64,000 nucleotides of DNA from Vitellaria paradoxa (Eukaryota > Streptophyta > Magnoliopsida > Ericales > Sapotaceae), in assembly GCA_019916065.1 (NCBI GenBank), contig CM034233.1:38852862-38916861 (forward strand), read 5' to 3'. Below are positions 9,737-22,559 of this stretch, piece after piece. A model generated the notes under the pieces. That model saw only the letters and a list, made by a program, of their open reading frames with translations. It was not told the DNA's origin and did not search any database. How positions within the stretch are numbered: the stretch's first letter is position 1; every line of letters starts with the position of its first letter. The position numbers and the translations under genes are program-made.

Positions 9737-11320
9737 TGCATGCTCGATTCTAATGTATTAATATTGGCTCGACCCCAAGTGTAGGGTGTCTTTTGAAGCA
9801 CAATAATCAGTGAGAACCGGATCATGTCCACAGAAAGCCTTAACAAAAATCAGTGAACAAACAATTGTTGGAAAAAGTTTTAGACAAATTTTAACCCCAC
9901 AATGATGATAGAGATTGAATTTAGTTTTAGCAATGGTCGTTTGGATAAAATTTTTTCTAGAAAACAAATTAAGAAAACCTTATGATCCAAAACAAGCTCA
10001 TAATGATTGACATGAAATTCCAAGGAATCAATTACTCAATCTACACCTCAAAAGGGTAGATCGGAGGATATTCTTTATATACAACCACTTAGAACAATCC
10101 AAACCTGATTTGAATAGGAATGTAAGAGCAAGATCTGATTGAGAATTCAAGTTAAACACTTTATATGCATAATCAATAGATTTTACTTATAAATTCTAAA
10201 TTTAGCGATCACCATACAAATTCAAGAGAAATGCATGATCATTCTAAGTAGAAATTTATAGGCAAAAACTATAAACCATACAAATTTAGAGTTCAACTAA
10301 AATCTCAACCCAAGATCAATAATAAATTCAAATCAAACATAGATTATTCCATTAACACATGAGATTTCAACATTAAGCCCATTACCTTGGAATTTTTGCA
10401 AATCAACTACAAGACTTGCCTTGAATCCAAGGAGAAGTCTACTCACTAATAATGGAAAGAAAAAATAGTAGAAGATGAATTAATTTCATTCATAAAACTG
10501 AACTTTTACGACAGAGATTCAATGAATTGAAACTTGATCTACTTTCTCCCTCTAAAACTCTCTCCCTATATATGGAAATTTTCAACTGAAAGAAATGTAC
10601 GTATATCTGGTTACAAATGACCTCACTTGTACATATGGAATATAACATAAGAAAGTACATAAATGCCCTTTTTTCAAAAGCTTAATTGTGGAATCCACGC
10701 ATTGCAAGTTGGTTCGAACAAGTGTTCGAACAGACTAATGGTTTGAACAAAGGTTTGAACCAAGTTTCAGGACTTAGTCAATTTCACTCCAGTTGGACCT
10801 TGCACAGCTTCTGTTGATTGAACCAGTGTTTGAACAAGGGTTGGTTCGAACCAAGGTTCGAACCAAAATTCCACACTTAGAAAAATTTTAAGCTCCTGAT
10901 GCTTGTCACCCTTCTGTTGATCGAACCAAGGTTCGAACAACTTTGCCTCAGTCGATTTCTTCACTTCTTGGTTTGCACCAGCTTCTATTGTTCAAACCAT
11001 GGTTTGAACAATCTGTGGTTCGAACAAAGGTTCGAACCATTTTCTCCATACTTAGCCAATTTTTATTGCTGCTTCCTCTGTTGTGCCTTCTGTGGTTAGA
11101 ACATTGGTTTTAACAATAGGTGGTTCAAACATGTGTTCAAACCACTTTCTTGATTTCTTCCATTTTGATCCAACTTCAGTCATTTTAGTCCCAAATACTT
11201 GCAATTCACAAGAAATTCTCATGAATGCATTTAAAAACACTTTCTCATCTTTTTAGAATATAAATCTACCCAACAAGCCACAAATTAAGGTTTATGATTG
11301 TACTTTTGATAGTACAATCA
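9737..11320 (-). repeat. 5' LTR of E2 (1584 bp)
   Basis: The edges are TG at 9737 beside the primer-binding site and CA at 11319-11320, where E3 gag homology begins. On the minus strand the LTR opens with the inverted repeat GATTGTACT...AGTACAATC. A TATA-like CTATATATGG lies at 10566-10575. The second LTR copy is outside the window, so the outer edge rests on the TG/CA ends and the E3 junction. Confidence 0.75.
10690..11150. repeat. Cluster of GGTTCGAACC-like palindromes in the E2 LTR
   Basis: At least ten copies of GTTCGAAC or its variants (GGTTTGAAC, GGTTCAAAC) occur, often paired as GGTTCGAACCAAGGTTCGAA. The blocks recur at about 10715, 10835, 10920, 11000-11040 and 11105-11145. The core is palindromic, and the cluster lies upstream of the TATA-like site in U3. 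Confidence 0.85.
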
Positions 11321-11555
11321 ACCTTTTAATTTCAATCCTGGGATGATCCAACTCCTTCCAACCTTTCATAGTATGGAATCTGAAAACCCTTATGCACACC
11401 TGACTTGATTTAGGAATATTAGTGTGACTTTCAAGGATCAAAACTATCCCATCGATCTTACCTTCTTAAAACCTTTTCCTTTCTCTCTAAAGGTTAAAGC
11501 TGCTAGATGGTTTGAATTCTTGCAACCGAATTCTACTCACTTATGGGATGAGATG
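11321..11555 (+). pseudogene. E3 gag, first visible fragment
   Basis: The frame reads FNPGMIQLLPTFHSMESENPYAHL, then a TGA, then SVTFKDQNYPIDL, FPFSLKVKAARWFEFL and HLWDEM. This lines up with the E2 gag core (IQLLPTFHGMDSKSPYTYM). The fragment begins within the gag core and is cut at 11555 by E4; AGATG at 11551-11555 is E4's left target-site duplication. The premature TGA shows decay before or after E4 inserted. Confidence 0.8.
11551..11555. repeat. Left target-site duplication of E4 (AGATG)
   Basis: AGATG here matches AGATG at 19904-19908 on the far side of E4. Confidence 0.95.
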
Positions 11556-13154
11556 TGTTGGCCCAAGTTTTGTAAAGTTAATTTTATAATTGATTTTGAT
11601 GATAACAAACATTGAATTAAATTTTCACAATTAATTTTCAAATAGACATTGTATGAAATGTTACAATTCATTTGATAGATTCAAGATAATAGAGTTGGAA
11701 GAGATTGATATTATTTTTTAGATATTTTCACATAATTTGGATGAAGGAATAAAGGAATTTCAAAGTTTGGAGTAATAGAAATCAAAGTAAGATGAATATT
11801 TGAACTAGAGGTTAACTTGGATAAATAGAGAAATCAGACACGTGTTAGTATATAGATGATAGCTTAAGATCCAACGGTTCAATTTTTGTGAAATTTTAAT
11901 ATAGTAAACTAGACTTCCATATCTACAACTTTACGTAAGGGAGATTTTTGTGGATCTGAATTTAAGGTGTCAAAACATGAGTTGGAATATTAGTCATTAC
12001 AGAAAAGATTTTAATTCTGGATTCTGGAGCTAGTCTTAGTTTTTGAGACATAACTCATACTACACAGCTTTAAAAATTCTGATTTTTGGTGTGTGAAAAG
12101 AAGACTCAAAAAGCTACAACTTTTGTAGTTTAAGTTTCTTCTAATTCTAAAAGTATCATGGTGAAACAGAAGCTTAAACTAGAAACACAGATTCAGATGT
12201 CAAAAAAGGCTATCAGAAGCTGGTCCTCGGTTCAGAAGCCATATCTGACTATCTAACCGTTGGATGAAGGTCAAAATTTGACATTTGATAGCTGACTTAT
12301 ATATCTACAAATTCTTTACTCTGAGGCAAATTTGAACGTTCTGAGGGTGCAAAATGGTCACAAATATATCTCAGAAAATCTGAATCTGAAAGACAGCATT
12401 GGAAGCAAGGAAATTCAATTTCTTTCAAGGGCAAAAGTGTCTTTTCACTTTGTAACGGCCATTTGGAGATTTTCATCTATAAATAGAGTCTCAAACTCAG
12501 ATTCAAGGGGATGAACAAGGCAAGAAAGAAGTGCTTACAAAGAGGTACAAGAAATTCCATATCTTTGCAAACATAGAGTGATTTCTTCTCACATTTGTGC
12601 TTCATCTTTCATATTCAACTTGTGAGAGTTTCTTTTTGATTTGATTGAGTTTTAAACTCATCATTGTTGTTGTAAGAAAGGGAAATTTAAAGCCCTTTTA
12701 ATTTGTGAGAGTTGGGTGAGCTCTTGTTGGTTTTGGTTCAAGTGTTAGAACCAAAACAAGAGACTTTTTTCTTTGAGAGAGACTTGTGTGAGTGATTTGG
12801 GGATAAAATCAATTGGGAAAGGTTTCTAGCACCTTGGGAAGCTAGTGTGTGATAAGCTCTTCAAAGAATAGTGGGGAAATCTCAAGGAAGGCCTTGGGGA
12901 GTGGATGTAGGCAACATTAAAGTCGAACCACTATAAATTGATTGTGTTTGCTTCTTTTCCCTTCTCTTTATATTTATTGCAAACACTAGCACTCTCTCTT
13001 CATCCACAAATATTGAATAACATTTTTTTTGGTGCATTTTATATTTGATTATCCTTTTCATCTTGACATATTTGTTTTAGGGTTGAAATTTTTATTTGCA
13101 ATTTTTTTTAAGCAACCCTATTCACCCCCTCTAGTGTTGCTATTTGGGACAACA
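11556..13154 (+). repeat. 5' LTR of E4 (1599 bp)
   Basis: It begins TGTTGGCCCAAG and ends GGGACAACA, the same ends as the 3' copy. A TATA-like TCTATAAATAGAG lies at about 12475-12487. Confidence 0.95.
12475..12487 (+). promoter_or_regulatory. TATA box of the E4 LTR promoter
   Basis: TCTATAAATAGAG is kept identical in the 3' LTR (about 19225-19237). It is a strong plant TATA match in the expected U3 position. Confidence 0.65.
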
Positions 13155-13156
13155 AT

Positions 13157-13168
13157 TGGTATCAGAGC
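13157..13168 (+). other. Primer-binding site of E4 (tRNA-iMet type)
   Basis: TGGTATCAGAGC lies 2 bp after the 5' LTR. This is the standard plant copia primer-binding site, complementary to initiator methionine tRNA. Confidence 0.95.
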
Positions 13169-13210
13169 AAGGGCTCTTATTTTTTACTTAACCGTCTAAG
13201 AGTTAAGATC

Positions 13211-14859
13211 ATGGCAACATCTTTTGGCACCTCCACTTTTGAAGGCCAAACGACCCACCGACCTCCTTTGTTCAATGGAACAAACTATAATTATTGGAAG
13301 GCTAGAATGAGAATCTATGTTCAAGCCATTGAATATGGGTCATGGAAAGTCATATTTAATGGACCTTATGCTCCTTCTAAAACCGTAGATAATAGGATAG
13401 TTCCCAAGGATGAAAGTGAATGGACTGAAGCCGATGAAGCTAAAGTCCAATTAAATGCCAAAGCTATGAACATGTTATATTGTGCACTTGATCCTAATGA
13501 GTTTAATAGAATTTCTACATGTGAAACCGCTAAAAAAATTTGGGATAAATTAGAAGTCACTCATAAAGGTACTAATTAAGTTAAAGAGTCTAAATTAGTA
13601 TGCTTGTTCATCATTATGAATTGTTTAAAATGAAACCGGATGAGTCTATTTCAGAAATGTTTACTAGATTTACCGATATTATAAATAGTTTGAAATCTCT
13701 TGGTAAAATCTATACTAACGTTGAAATGGTGAGAAAAATTCTTAGGTCTTTGCCAAAGGGATGGGAACCAAAGGTGATGGCCATCCAAGAAGCAAAAGAT
13801 CTCACGAGATTGAGCTTAGATGAACTCTTGGGTTCCCTTATGACCCATGAGATAACTTTAAAAGTTAATGATGAAGAAAACTCCAAAAAGAAGAAAGGAA
13901 TTGCTTTCAAGTCCACATTTAATGATAAAAGTGTGGATGAATCAAGTGATGAAGATGATAAAGCCATTGCTATGATCACTAGAAAATTCAAGAAATACAT
14001 TAACAAAAAGAAGCAAGGTGGAAGAAAATTCCACAAGAAAGAGACAATCAAAGGAGACTTAAGTAAGAAAGATATTATTATCATTTGCTATGAATGCAAA
14101 AGCCCGGCCATATCAAGCCCAAATGTCCTCAACTCAAAAAGAGTTATAAAAAGGACAAAAAGAAAGCAATGGTGACAACATGGGGAGATAGCGATGATAG
14201 TTCCTCCGATAATGAGTCACATGGAGAAAAAATTGCAAACATTTGTTTATGGCTCAAGAAGAAGAGAATGAGGTATGTGAATCTTCTAATCAATTTACTT
14301 ATTATGAACTTTTAAATGCTTTTGAAGATTTACATCATGAACTTAAGAAAATTGCTTCAAAGAATGTTTCTCTAAAAAAGTTGGTCTCTTCTCTTTCTCA
14401 AGAAAATGATGCTTTAAAGAAAGAAAATGAATTTTTAAAAAAGGAGCTTGAAACTAAAACCTTAATTCCAAATGAGCTCCAAAACAGAAATGAAACCTTA
14501 AAAAATCAAGTAGAGGATTTAACAAAATCTCTTGCAAAGTTTGTTAAAGGAAATGAAAACTTGGATATGATTCTTGGTAGACAAAGATGTGTTTTAATAA
14601 AAGTGGAATTGGTTTCAATCCATCTAAAAAGTAAAAATTTTATAAGGATTTGTTTTGGAAAACATCATCTAGTAATCATCATTCTACTTGTCATTATTGC
14701 AATAATATAGGACATATTATTCATTCATACCCTTATAGGAGAAAGACTTATAGTGGACCCAAAATGATGTGGGTTCCAAAGAAGAAAATGAATTTAAATG
14801 ATGATATGTCTAACCTTCAAGGACCCAAGAAAATTTCGGTACCAAAAGTCAATGGTTGA
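13211..14859 (+). pseudogene. E4 gag (copia type, broken)
   Basis: The ATG at 13211 follows the primer-binding site. The first piece (to 13579) has the FNGTNYNYWKARM opening and KIWDKLEVTHKGTN, then TAA where Gln is expected. A missing A near 13593 shifts the frame into MLVHHYELFKM...VRKILRSLPKGWEPKV and LLGSLMTHEI (13600 on). Another missing base in the zinc knuckle near 14098 splits CYEC from KPGHIKPKC, so C-x2-C-x4-H-x4-C is present but out of frame. A third shift near 14243 precedes a Lys/Glu-rich, probably coiled-coil stretch. Confidence 0.85.
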
Positions 14860-14878
14860 TTTTCTCTTGTAGGTTTGC

Positions 14879-16508
14879 TTGAAATCTAAATCAAAGAGTG
14901 AAAGATGGTTCCTTGATAGTGCTTGCTCAAGGCATATGACGGGTGATGCAACCATATTCACTTTTTTATCTTCTAAAAATGGAGGATTTGTCACTTTTGG
15001 AGACAATAGAAAAGGAAGAATTATTGGTATAGGTAACATTGATAAACCTCCATTCCCTACTATTGAAAATGTATTATTAGTTGAAGGTTTAAAACATAAT
15101 TTGCTTAGTATTAGTCAATTATGTGATAAAGATAATCGTGTTATATTTGATCATTCCCATTGCATCATAGAGAACATTAATGACCATAAGACATTATTTG
15201 TAGGGCATAGACGTGAAAATGTTCATGTTGTTCATTTAAATGATTTATCCTTGAATGATGTCAAATGTTTTTCGGTAATGAGTGATAATAGTTGGTTATG
15301 GCATAGAAGACTTGGACATGCTAGTATGGATTTAATTTCAAAACTTTTCCAAAAATGACTTAGTTGTTGGTTTACCCAATATTAAATTTGAAAAAGACAA
15401 ATTATGTGATGCATGTCAATTTGGAAAACAAGTTAAAACATCTTTCAAATCTAAAAATATAGTTTCAACTTCTAGGCCATTACAACTACTACACATGGAT
15501 CTATTTGGCCCTACTACGACTTTAAGTCTTGGTGGAAAATCATATGCACTTGTGGTTGTTGATGATTACTCTAGATTTACATGGGCGGCATTCTTAGCTC
15601 ATAAGGATGAAGCTTTCTATGCTTTTACAAAACTTTGTCGGAAACTTCAAAATGAAAAGGGATTTCTTATTTCTTCAATTAGAAATGACCATGGTAGAGA
15701 ACTTGAAAATTCTTCTTTTGAAAAATATTGTGATGAACATGGAATAGATCATAATTTCTCGGCTCCTAGAATTCCTTAACAAAATGGTGTAGTTGAGAGG
15801 AAGAATAGGACTCTTGTAGAAATAGCTAGAACTATGCTTTGTGAAAACAATCTACCAAAATACTTTTGGGCTGAGGCGGTTAACACCGCTTGCTATATTG
15901 TAAACCGAGTAATGATTAGACCTATTATAAAGAAAACTCCATATGAGCTATGGAAAGGTAGAAAGCCTAATATTAGCTATTTTCATGCATTTGGTTGTAA
16001 ATGTTTTATTTTGAATAATAATAAAGATAATTTGGGAAAATTTGATGCTAAATCGGATGAAGCAATATTTCTTGGATATTCTACTTCTAGTAAAGCTTAT
16101 AGAGTATATAATAAAAGAACTTTAGTTGTAGAAGAATCTATTCATGTTGCATTTGATGAATCTAACACATTTTCTTCCAAGAATATTGAAAATGGTGATG
16201 ACATAGGATTAGAACAAAGAATGAAAAGCATCACTATTCAAGAGGGAGAAGTAAAGTCAATGAATGAAGATAAAGAAGAACCATTAACCATTGAAAATGC
16301 TCCAAAGTTTGATGAGTTCAAGAATAATAAAGAAGTCTTACCAAAAGAATGGAGATACATTCACAATCACTCTAAGGATTTAATCATTGGTGATCTTTCC
16401 AAAGGTATAACTACTCGTTCATCTCTTAGAAATATTTGTAATAATCTAGCTTTTCTTTCTCAAATTGAGCCTAAATGTTTTCAAGAAGCCAAAAATGATG
16501 AAAGTTAG
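14879..16508 (+). pseudogene. E4 protease and integrase (broken)
   Basis: The protease opens with WFLDSACSRHMTGD; the active-site DSG reads DSA. WLWHRRLGHAS marks the start of integrase. A frame change after 15350 leads to LCDACQFGKQ (the zinc-binding Cys pair), then HMDLFGP, VVVDDYSRFTW, SIRNDHGRE and FSAPRIP. A stop at 15777-15779 stands where Gln is expected before NGVVERKNRTL. The remaining integrase and the linker to reverse transcriptase run to a stop at 16508. Confidence 0.85.
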
Positions 16509-16517
16509 ATTTTAGCT

Positions 16518-17990
16518 ATGCAGGAAGAGCTTAATCAATTTGAAAGAAATCAAGTTTGGGATTTAGTCCAAAGACCTAATGATCATCCCGTGATTGGAAC
16601 AAAATGGGTTTTTAGAAATAAAATGGATGAATCTAGGATAGTTATTAGAAATAAAGCTCGATTGGTTGCCCAAGGTTTTAATCAAGAAGAAGGAATTGAT
16701 TTTGATGAAACTTTTGCTCCGGTAGCTAGATTAGAAGCAATTAGAATGTTACTTGCAATTGCATATTTTAGAAATTTTAAACTTTATCAAATGGATGTTA
16801 AAAGTGCTTTTCTAAATGGATACATTTCGGAAGAAGTTTATGTTGAACAACCTCCCGGTTTTGAAAATTATGAATTCCCAAATCATGTTTATAAACTAAA
16901 AAAGGCTTTATATGGTTTAAAACAAGCTCCAAGATCTTGGTATGAAAGATTAAGTAAATTTTTGATTGAAAATGGTTTTACTAGAGGACAAATTGACACT
17001 ACTCTTTTATTAAAACCAAAAATCGTTATATGCTTATTATTCAAATATATGTGGATGATATTATATTTGGTGCTACTAATGACTCTCTTTGTCAAGAATT
17101 TGCTAAGAGCATGCAAGGTGAATTTGAAATGAGTATGATGGGAGAGCTAAATTATTTTCTTGGACTTCAAATTAAGCAAACTAAGGAAGGCATTTTCATA
17201 AACCAAGCCAAGTACACAAAATATCTACTCAAGAGGTTTGGAATGGAAAATGCAAAGCCTATTGGGACCCCTATGAGTCCTTCAACCAAACTTGACAAGG
17301 ATGAAAATGGTAAGAAAATTGATGAAAAACTTGATAGAGGTATGATTGGCTCACTCTTATACTTAACGGCAAGTAGACCCGATATTATGTTTAGTGTATG
17401 CATGTGCGCTAGATTTCAATCATGCCCTAAGGAATCTCATGTTATTGCCGTTAAACGTATTTTTAGATATTTATTAGGAACACCTAATTCAGGATTATTT
17501 TATCCTAGGGATATTGCTTTTGACCTTATCGGTTACTCTGATGCGGACTTTGCCGGATGCAAGGTTGATAGAAAAAGTACTAGTGGAACTTGTCAATTTC
17601 TAGGTCATTCACTCATATCATGGTTTAGCAAGAAGCAAAATTCTGTGGCATTGTCTACCGCGGAAGCTGAGTATATTGCAGCTGGAAGTTGTTGTGCACA
17701 AATTTTATGGATGAAACAACAATTGGAGATTTTTGACTCTACTTTGATCATATTCCAATTAATTATGATAATACTAGTGCTATTAATTTATCAAAGAATC
17801 CCATTCAATATTCTAGGACCAAACACATTGAAATTAGACACCACTTTCTTAGAGATCATGTTCAAAAAGGTGATATTATTCTTGAATTTATTGGACAGAA
17901 TATCAATTAGCCGATATTTTTACTAAGCAATTGAATGAGGATAGATTTTGTTATATTCGTAGAGAACTTAGTATGTTTAATCCAATATGA
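16518..17990 (+). pseudogene. E4 reverse transcriptase and RNase H (broken)
   Basis: The copia reverse transcriptase blocks are clear: GTKWVFRNK, ARLVAQGFNQ, FAPVARLEAIR, DVKSAFLNGY, YGLKQAPRSWYERL. A frameshift near 17010-17030 precedes the catalytic YVDDIIFG box and LLYLTASRPDIMFSV. RNase H shows YSDADFAGCKVDRKSTSG and SLISWFSKKQNSVALSTAEAEYIA. A further shift near 17740 leads to the C-terminal TKQLNEDRF and the end ...MFNPI at 17990. Confidence 0.9.
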
Positions 17991-18298
17991 TATTGATTTA
18001 ATTTCCTTATTCGCTAATTAATGCTTATTTTACTATCATTTAGGGGGAGCTAAATATATTTTAATGATATTTTTTTTTATTGACATTGATGCATATATTT
18101 AGGGGGAGAATTATAACAAATTTTAACAATTTTTCTTCCTCCTAATATTATTTTTGATGATGTCAAAGGGGGAGAAAGACAAGATATTGAAAATTGACTG
18201 AACTTCTATTATGAATAGAAAATCTTTTCATGATTTATGTCTTTTGAAAATTTTATCTTAAATCATCAATGGTTTGTCATCATCAAAAAGGGGGAGAT
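17991..18298 (+). other. E4 3' noncoding region with repeated GGGGGAG strings and PPT
   Basis: Four AGGGGGAG strings occur (about 18042, 18100, 18168, 18290). The last, AAAAAGGGGGAGAT at 18285-18298, abuts the 3' LTR and is the likely functional polypurine tract. Confidence 0.75.
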
Positions 18299-19903
18299 TG
18301 TTGGCCCAAGGTTTCTAAAGTTAGTTTTATAATTGATTTTGATGATAACAAACATTGAATTAAATTTTCACAATTAATTTTCAAATAGACATTGTATGAA
18401 ATGTTACAATTCATTTGATAGATTCAAGATAATAGAGTTGGAAAAGATTGATATTATTTTTTAGATATTTTCACATAATTTGGATGAAGGAATAAAGGAA
18501 TTTCAAAGTTTTGAGTAATAGAAATCAAAGTAAGATGAATATTTGAACTAGAGGTTAACTCAGATAAACAGAGAAATCAGACACGTGTTAGTATATAGAT
18601 GATATCTTAAGATCCAACGGTTCAATTTTCCTGAAATTTTAATATCACATACTAGACTTCCATATCTACAACTTTACCGAAGGGAGATTTTTGTGGATCT
18701 GAAGCTAAGGTGTCAAAACATGAGTTGGAATATTAGTCATTACAGAAAGGATTTTAATTCTGGATTCTGGAGCTAGTCTTAGTTTTTGAGACATAACTCA
18801 TACTATACAGCTTTAAAAATTCTGATTTTTGGTGTGTGAAAAGAAGACTCAAAAAAATACAGCTTTTGTAGTTTAAGTTTCTTCTAATTCTAAAAGTATC
18901 ATAGTGAAACATAAGCTTAAACTGGAAACACAGATTCAGAATGTCAGAAAAGGCTATCAGAAGCTGGTCTCGGTTCAGAAGCCATATCTGACTATCTAAC
19001 CGTTGGATGAAGCTCAAAATTTGACATGTGATAGCTAACTAATATATCTACAAAGTCTTTACTTCGAGGTGATGTCAGATTTGAACGTTCTGAGAAAGAA
19101 AAATGGTCACAACTATATGTCAGAAAATCTGAATCTGAAAGACAGCATTGGAAGCAAGGAAATTCAATTTCTTTCAAGGGCAAAAGTGTATTTTCACTTT
19201 GTAACAGCCATTTGGAGATTTTCATCTATAAATAGAGTCTCAAACTCAGATTTAAGGGGATGAACAAGGCAAGAAAGAAGTGCTTACAAAGAGATACAAG
19301 AAATTCCATATCTTTGCAAACACAGAGTGATTTCTTCTCACATTTATGCTTCATCTTTCATATTCAACTTGTGAGAGTTTCTTTTTGATTTGATTGAGTT
19401 TTAAACTCATCATTGTTGTTGTAAGAAAGGGAAATTTAAAGCCCTTTTAATTTTTGAGAGTTGGGTGAGCTCTTGTTGGTTTTGGTTCAAGTGTTAGAAC
19501 CAAAACAAGAGACTTTTTTCTTTGAGAGAGACTTGTGTGAGTGATTTGGGGATAAAATCACTTGGGAAAAGTTTCTAGCACCTTGGGAAGCTAGTGTGCA
19601 ATAAGCACTTCAAAAAATAGTGGAGAAATCTCAAGGAAGGCCCTAGGGAGTGGATGTAGGCAACATTGAAGTCAAACCACTATAAATTGATTGTGTTTGC
19701 TTCTTCTCCCTTCTCTTTATATTTATTGCAAACACTAGCACTCACTCTTCATCCACAAATATTGAATAACGTTTTTTTTGGTGCATTTTATATTTGATTA
19801 TCATTTTCATCTTGACATATTTGTTTTAGGGTTGAAATTTTTATTTGTAATTTTTTTAAGCAACCCTATTCACCCCCCTGTAGTGTTGCTATTTGGGACA
19901 ACA
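18299..19903 (+). repeat. 3' LTR of E4 (1605 bp)
   Basis: TGTTGGCCCAAG...GGGACAACA, the second copy of 11556-13154, followed directly by the duplication AGATG (19904-19908). Confidence 0.95.
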
Positions 19904-20430
19904 AGATGTAAACAAAATTCTTGAAGAAATTCTTCCCACCAAATCAGACCAATGTTATTTAGCATCGAATCTTGAATTTTGCTCCTCAGCCAACCAAAAC
20001 CTTTTATCAATGTTAGGAGAGGTTTAAAACGCTACTATATTCATTCTATCGCCATAGATTCGGGACATTGCAAGTATTTTCTTTAGATCATTAATGCCAC
20101 AGCTTAAGCAGTTTGTGGAAACCATGTTTAATGGACATTTCTATGACAAAACTCCTGAACAAACATATGATTTTTTTTTACATTTTAGCTGAAAATGTGC
20201 AAACTTGGGATACTATTGGAGCTAAGCATAGTTGAACCATAAGTACACCTAAAAGACTACATCAATTGAATGAAGATGATAGTCACAATGCAAAGATTGT
20301 AACTTTAACAAGAGAGATTAAGACATTAAAGATCAAGAAAGAAACACCTATTGTCAAAGAGCCTGTAACGAATGTCTATTACCTTGCATGGGATAGTCAA
20401 TCACATAGAACTGAAGACTGTTTGACTATA
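19904..20430 (+). pseudogene. E3 gag, continuation after E4
   Basis: Reading on from the E4 duplication gives TKFLKKFFP, RILNFAPQPTKTFY, ERFKTLL and later LAENVQTWDTIGAKHS, matching the gag core in which E2 reads FLKKYFPAHKT. Many stops interrupt it. A decayed zinc-knuckle-like SHRTEDC lies near 20400, with the first Cys lost. Removing E4 and one AGATG joins this piece to 11321-11555 in order. Confidence 0.75.
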
Positions 20431-20836
20431 CCATTGTAAAGAAAAATAGTACAAATGCAATAACCCCATGAGCTTCTTGTTAATGCTGTAAACCAATTCT
20501 GTCCACTATATCAGGGAATAAACCAAGGAGAAAATCCCTATTTTGAAACTTATAATCTGGGATGGAGGAACCACCCTAATTTTGGATGGAGGATGAAAGA
20601 GTATCAATGCCTCGGCAATATTATGCTACTCCACCTCCACCCATACCTCAAGTTTCATTCCTATCCCAGGACAACCTCAAAATTTGGGACAATCAGAGAA
20701 TGTATATGTACCTCCAAATAAATGTTCCACTAAAGAGACACTTTAGCAGTTTATGAACACACAATCAAAACTGTAGGCTCAAAACAACCGAGCTATAGAT
20801 GACAGAAAAAGTTAGCTAACTATTATAACTCAAGTA

Positions 20837-22555
20837 TTGAGCACTCAACCTAAGGATCATCTACCTGCTCAACTAAGACCAAATCCAATAGCCAATAACC
20901 TTTATGAATTACTCAAAATAACTCAAATCATGGCAGTAGGTAATTGGGTGCTACCTTTTGAAAAACTAGAACCGCTAGACAAGAGAGTAGAATCTTCTAA
21001 GGTAAAAGTACCGAATCTCGAAAGAAAACCGCTGCCTAATCATTTAAAGAATGCTTTTCTAAGAGAGGCAGAAACCTTCCCTGTAGTGATTTCTACAGAA
21101 TTAACAGCCAAGCAAGAAACTTAACTAGTCGAACTACTCAGAAAACATAAAAGCGCATTAGGATGGTTTGTGGTTGACTTAACTAGCATAAGTCCCTTAC
21201 TCTGCACACATCACATCTATTTGGAAGAATATGACAAACCAGTTCGTCAAATGCAAAGGCGTCTCAATCAAAATATGAACGAAGTGGTAAGGGTAGAAGT
21301 ACTCAAATTATTGGATGTAAGGATTATATACCCGATATCCGACTCTAAGTGGGTAAGCCCAAAATAAGTCATGCCAAAGGAGTCAGGTGTTACAGTTGTG
21401 AGAAATGAAAATAACGAATTATTACCCACTCGAGTTCAAACTAGATGGAGAATGTGTATTGATTATCAAAAACTCAATGTTGTAACTCGTAAAGACCATT
21501 TTCCATTGCCATTTCTAGATCAAGTACTTGAGAGAGTAGTTGGACATGCATTCTATTACTTCTTAGATGGTTATTCGGGTTACAATCAAATCAAAGTTGC
21601 CATGCAGAATCAAAAGAAGATGACCTTTAAGTGCCCCTTCGGTACCTTCACATACAAAAGAAAGCCATTTGGCCTTTGTAATGGTCCGGCTACGTTCCAA
21701 TGCTGTATGATAAGTATTTTCAGTGAAATGGTGGAGGACATTGTAGAAGTATTTAAGGAGGATTTTGGTCTACGGTGACTCCTTTGAGCAATGCTTGAAT
21801 AATCTAGATTAAGTTCTAACTAGATCGAAAAATGCAACCTCGCACTAAATTGGGAAAAATGCCATTTTATGGTACGACGAGGGATTGTTCTTGGGCATAT
21901 TATCTTTGAAGCAGGAATACAAATAGATCAAGTGAAGGTTGACTTGATAATGAAGCGCTCGACCCCACAAAGTGTTAAGGATATTCGTTCATTTCTGGGG
22001 CATGCTGGTTTTTACCGACGGTTTATTCTTTCTTTTAGTTCACTTACAAAGCCCTTGTGTCACTTATTAACACAAGATATACCTTTTGAATGGAGCCCTT
22101 AATGCCAAGAGGCATTCGAGAAACTGAAAATGCACTTAACCATAGCCCCTATTTTGTAACCTCCTGATTGGTCACTACCATTTGAATTGATGTGTGATGC
22201 TAGTGACCATGCCATTAGAACTGTGTTAGGCCAAAGAAAGGATAAGAAAGTGCATGTGATCTATTATGTAAGTAAGACGTTTAATAATGCGCAAAGGAAC
22301 TACTCTACTACTGAGAAGGAACTTTTAGTAGTTATTTTTGCACTTAAAAAGTTCCAATCTTATCTCCTTGGTTTAACAATTACCATTTATGCTAATCATT
22401 CTGCTTTAAAGTATTTGTTAACCAAGAAAGATGCTAAGCCATGCTTAATTCATTGGATTCTGCTCTTACAAGAGTTTGACTTAGTTATAAAAGATAAGAA
22501 GGCAATAGAGAATATAGTTGCTGATCACTTATCTTATCTTCTAGAAGAACTTTGA
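20837..22555 (+). pseudogene. E3 protease-linker, reverse transcriptase and RNase H (broken)
   Basis: The linker (20837-21367) has PLPNHLKNAFL, ISPLLCTHHIYLEE and YPISDSKWVSP, with a stop at 21122. Reverse transcriptase (21371-21778) has WRMCIDYQKLN, FLDGYSGYNQIKVA and FGLCNGPATFQ. The catalytic box reads FKEDF in place of F(M)DDF, followed by a frameshift. 21869-22102 carries the LGHIIFEAGIQ and FLGHAGFYRRF blocks. RNase H (22187-22555) has MMCDASDHAIR, STTEKELLVVIFALKKF, YANHSALKYLL and ADHLSYL. It cannot be functional. Confidence 0.85.
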
Positions 22556-22559
22556 ATCA

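Larger units (their letters stand above)
3696..11320 (-). mobile_element. E2: Athila/Tat-like Ty3-gypsy retrotransposon, decayed and 3' truncated
   Basis: Minus-strand order: 5' LTR (11320-9737), tRNA-Asp-type primer-binding site (9732-9715), gag, protease, reverse transcriptase, RNase H and integrase, ending near 3813. The sequence then meets the E1 LTR at 3695, so E1 probably inserted just past integrase and E2's 3' LTR lies left of the window. Reverse transcriptase wording such as PFGLCN and FMDD fits the Athila/Tat group. Many stops and frameshifts mean it cannot encode working proteins. E2 itself appears inserted in the gag of E3, with ACCTT (11321-11325) as the right target-site duplication candidate. 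Confidence 0.8.
11556..19903 (+). mobile_element. E4: full-length Ty1-copia retrotransposon, 8348 bp
   Basis: Complete structure: AGATG duplication, 5' LTR 11556-13154, tRNA-iMet primer-binding site, gag, then protease-integrase-RT-RNase H (copia order), polypurine tract, 3' LTR 18299-19903, AGATG. By eye the LTRs differ at about 70 positions including small indels, roughly 4-5%, so the insertion is of moderate age. Several 1-base frameshifts and stops break gag and pol. Only about 300 bp separate the pol stop from the 3' LTR, so there is no envelope-like frame. I do not assign a copia lineage firmly. Confidence 0.95.

Noticed and set aside
10690..11150. CRISPR-like or satellite array
   Set aside because: The repeats are short palindromes at irregular spacing within an LTR of a plant retrotransposon.
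17991..18298. Envelope-like gene in E4
   Set aside because: Only about 300 bp separate the pol stop from the 3' LTR, filled by purine strings.
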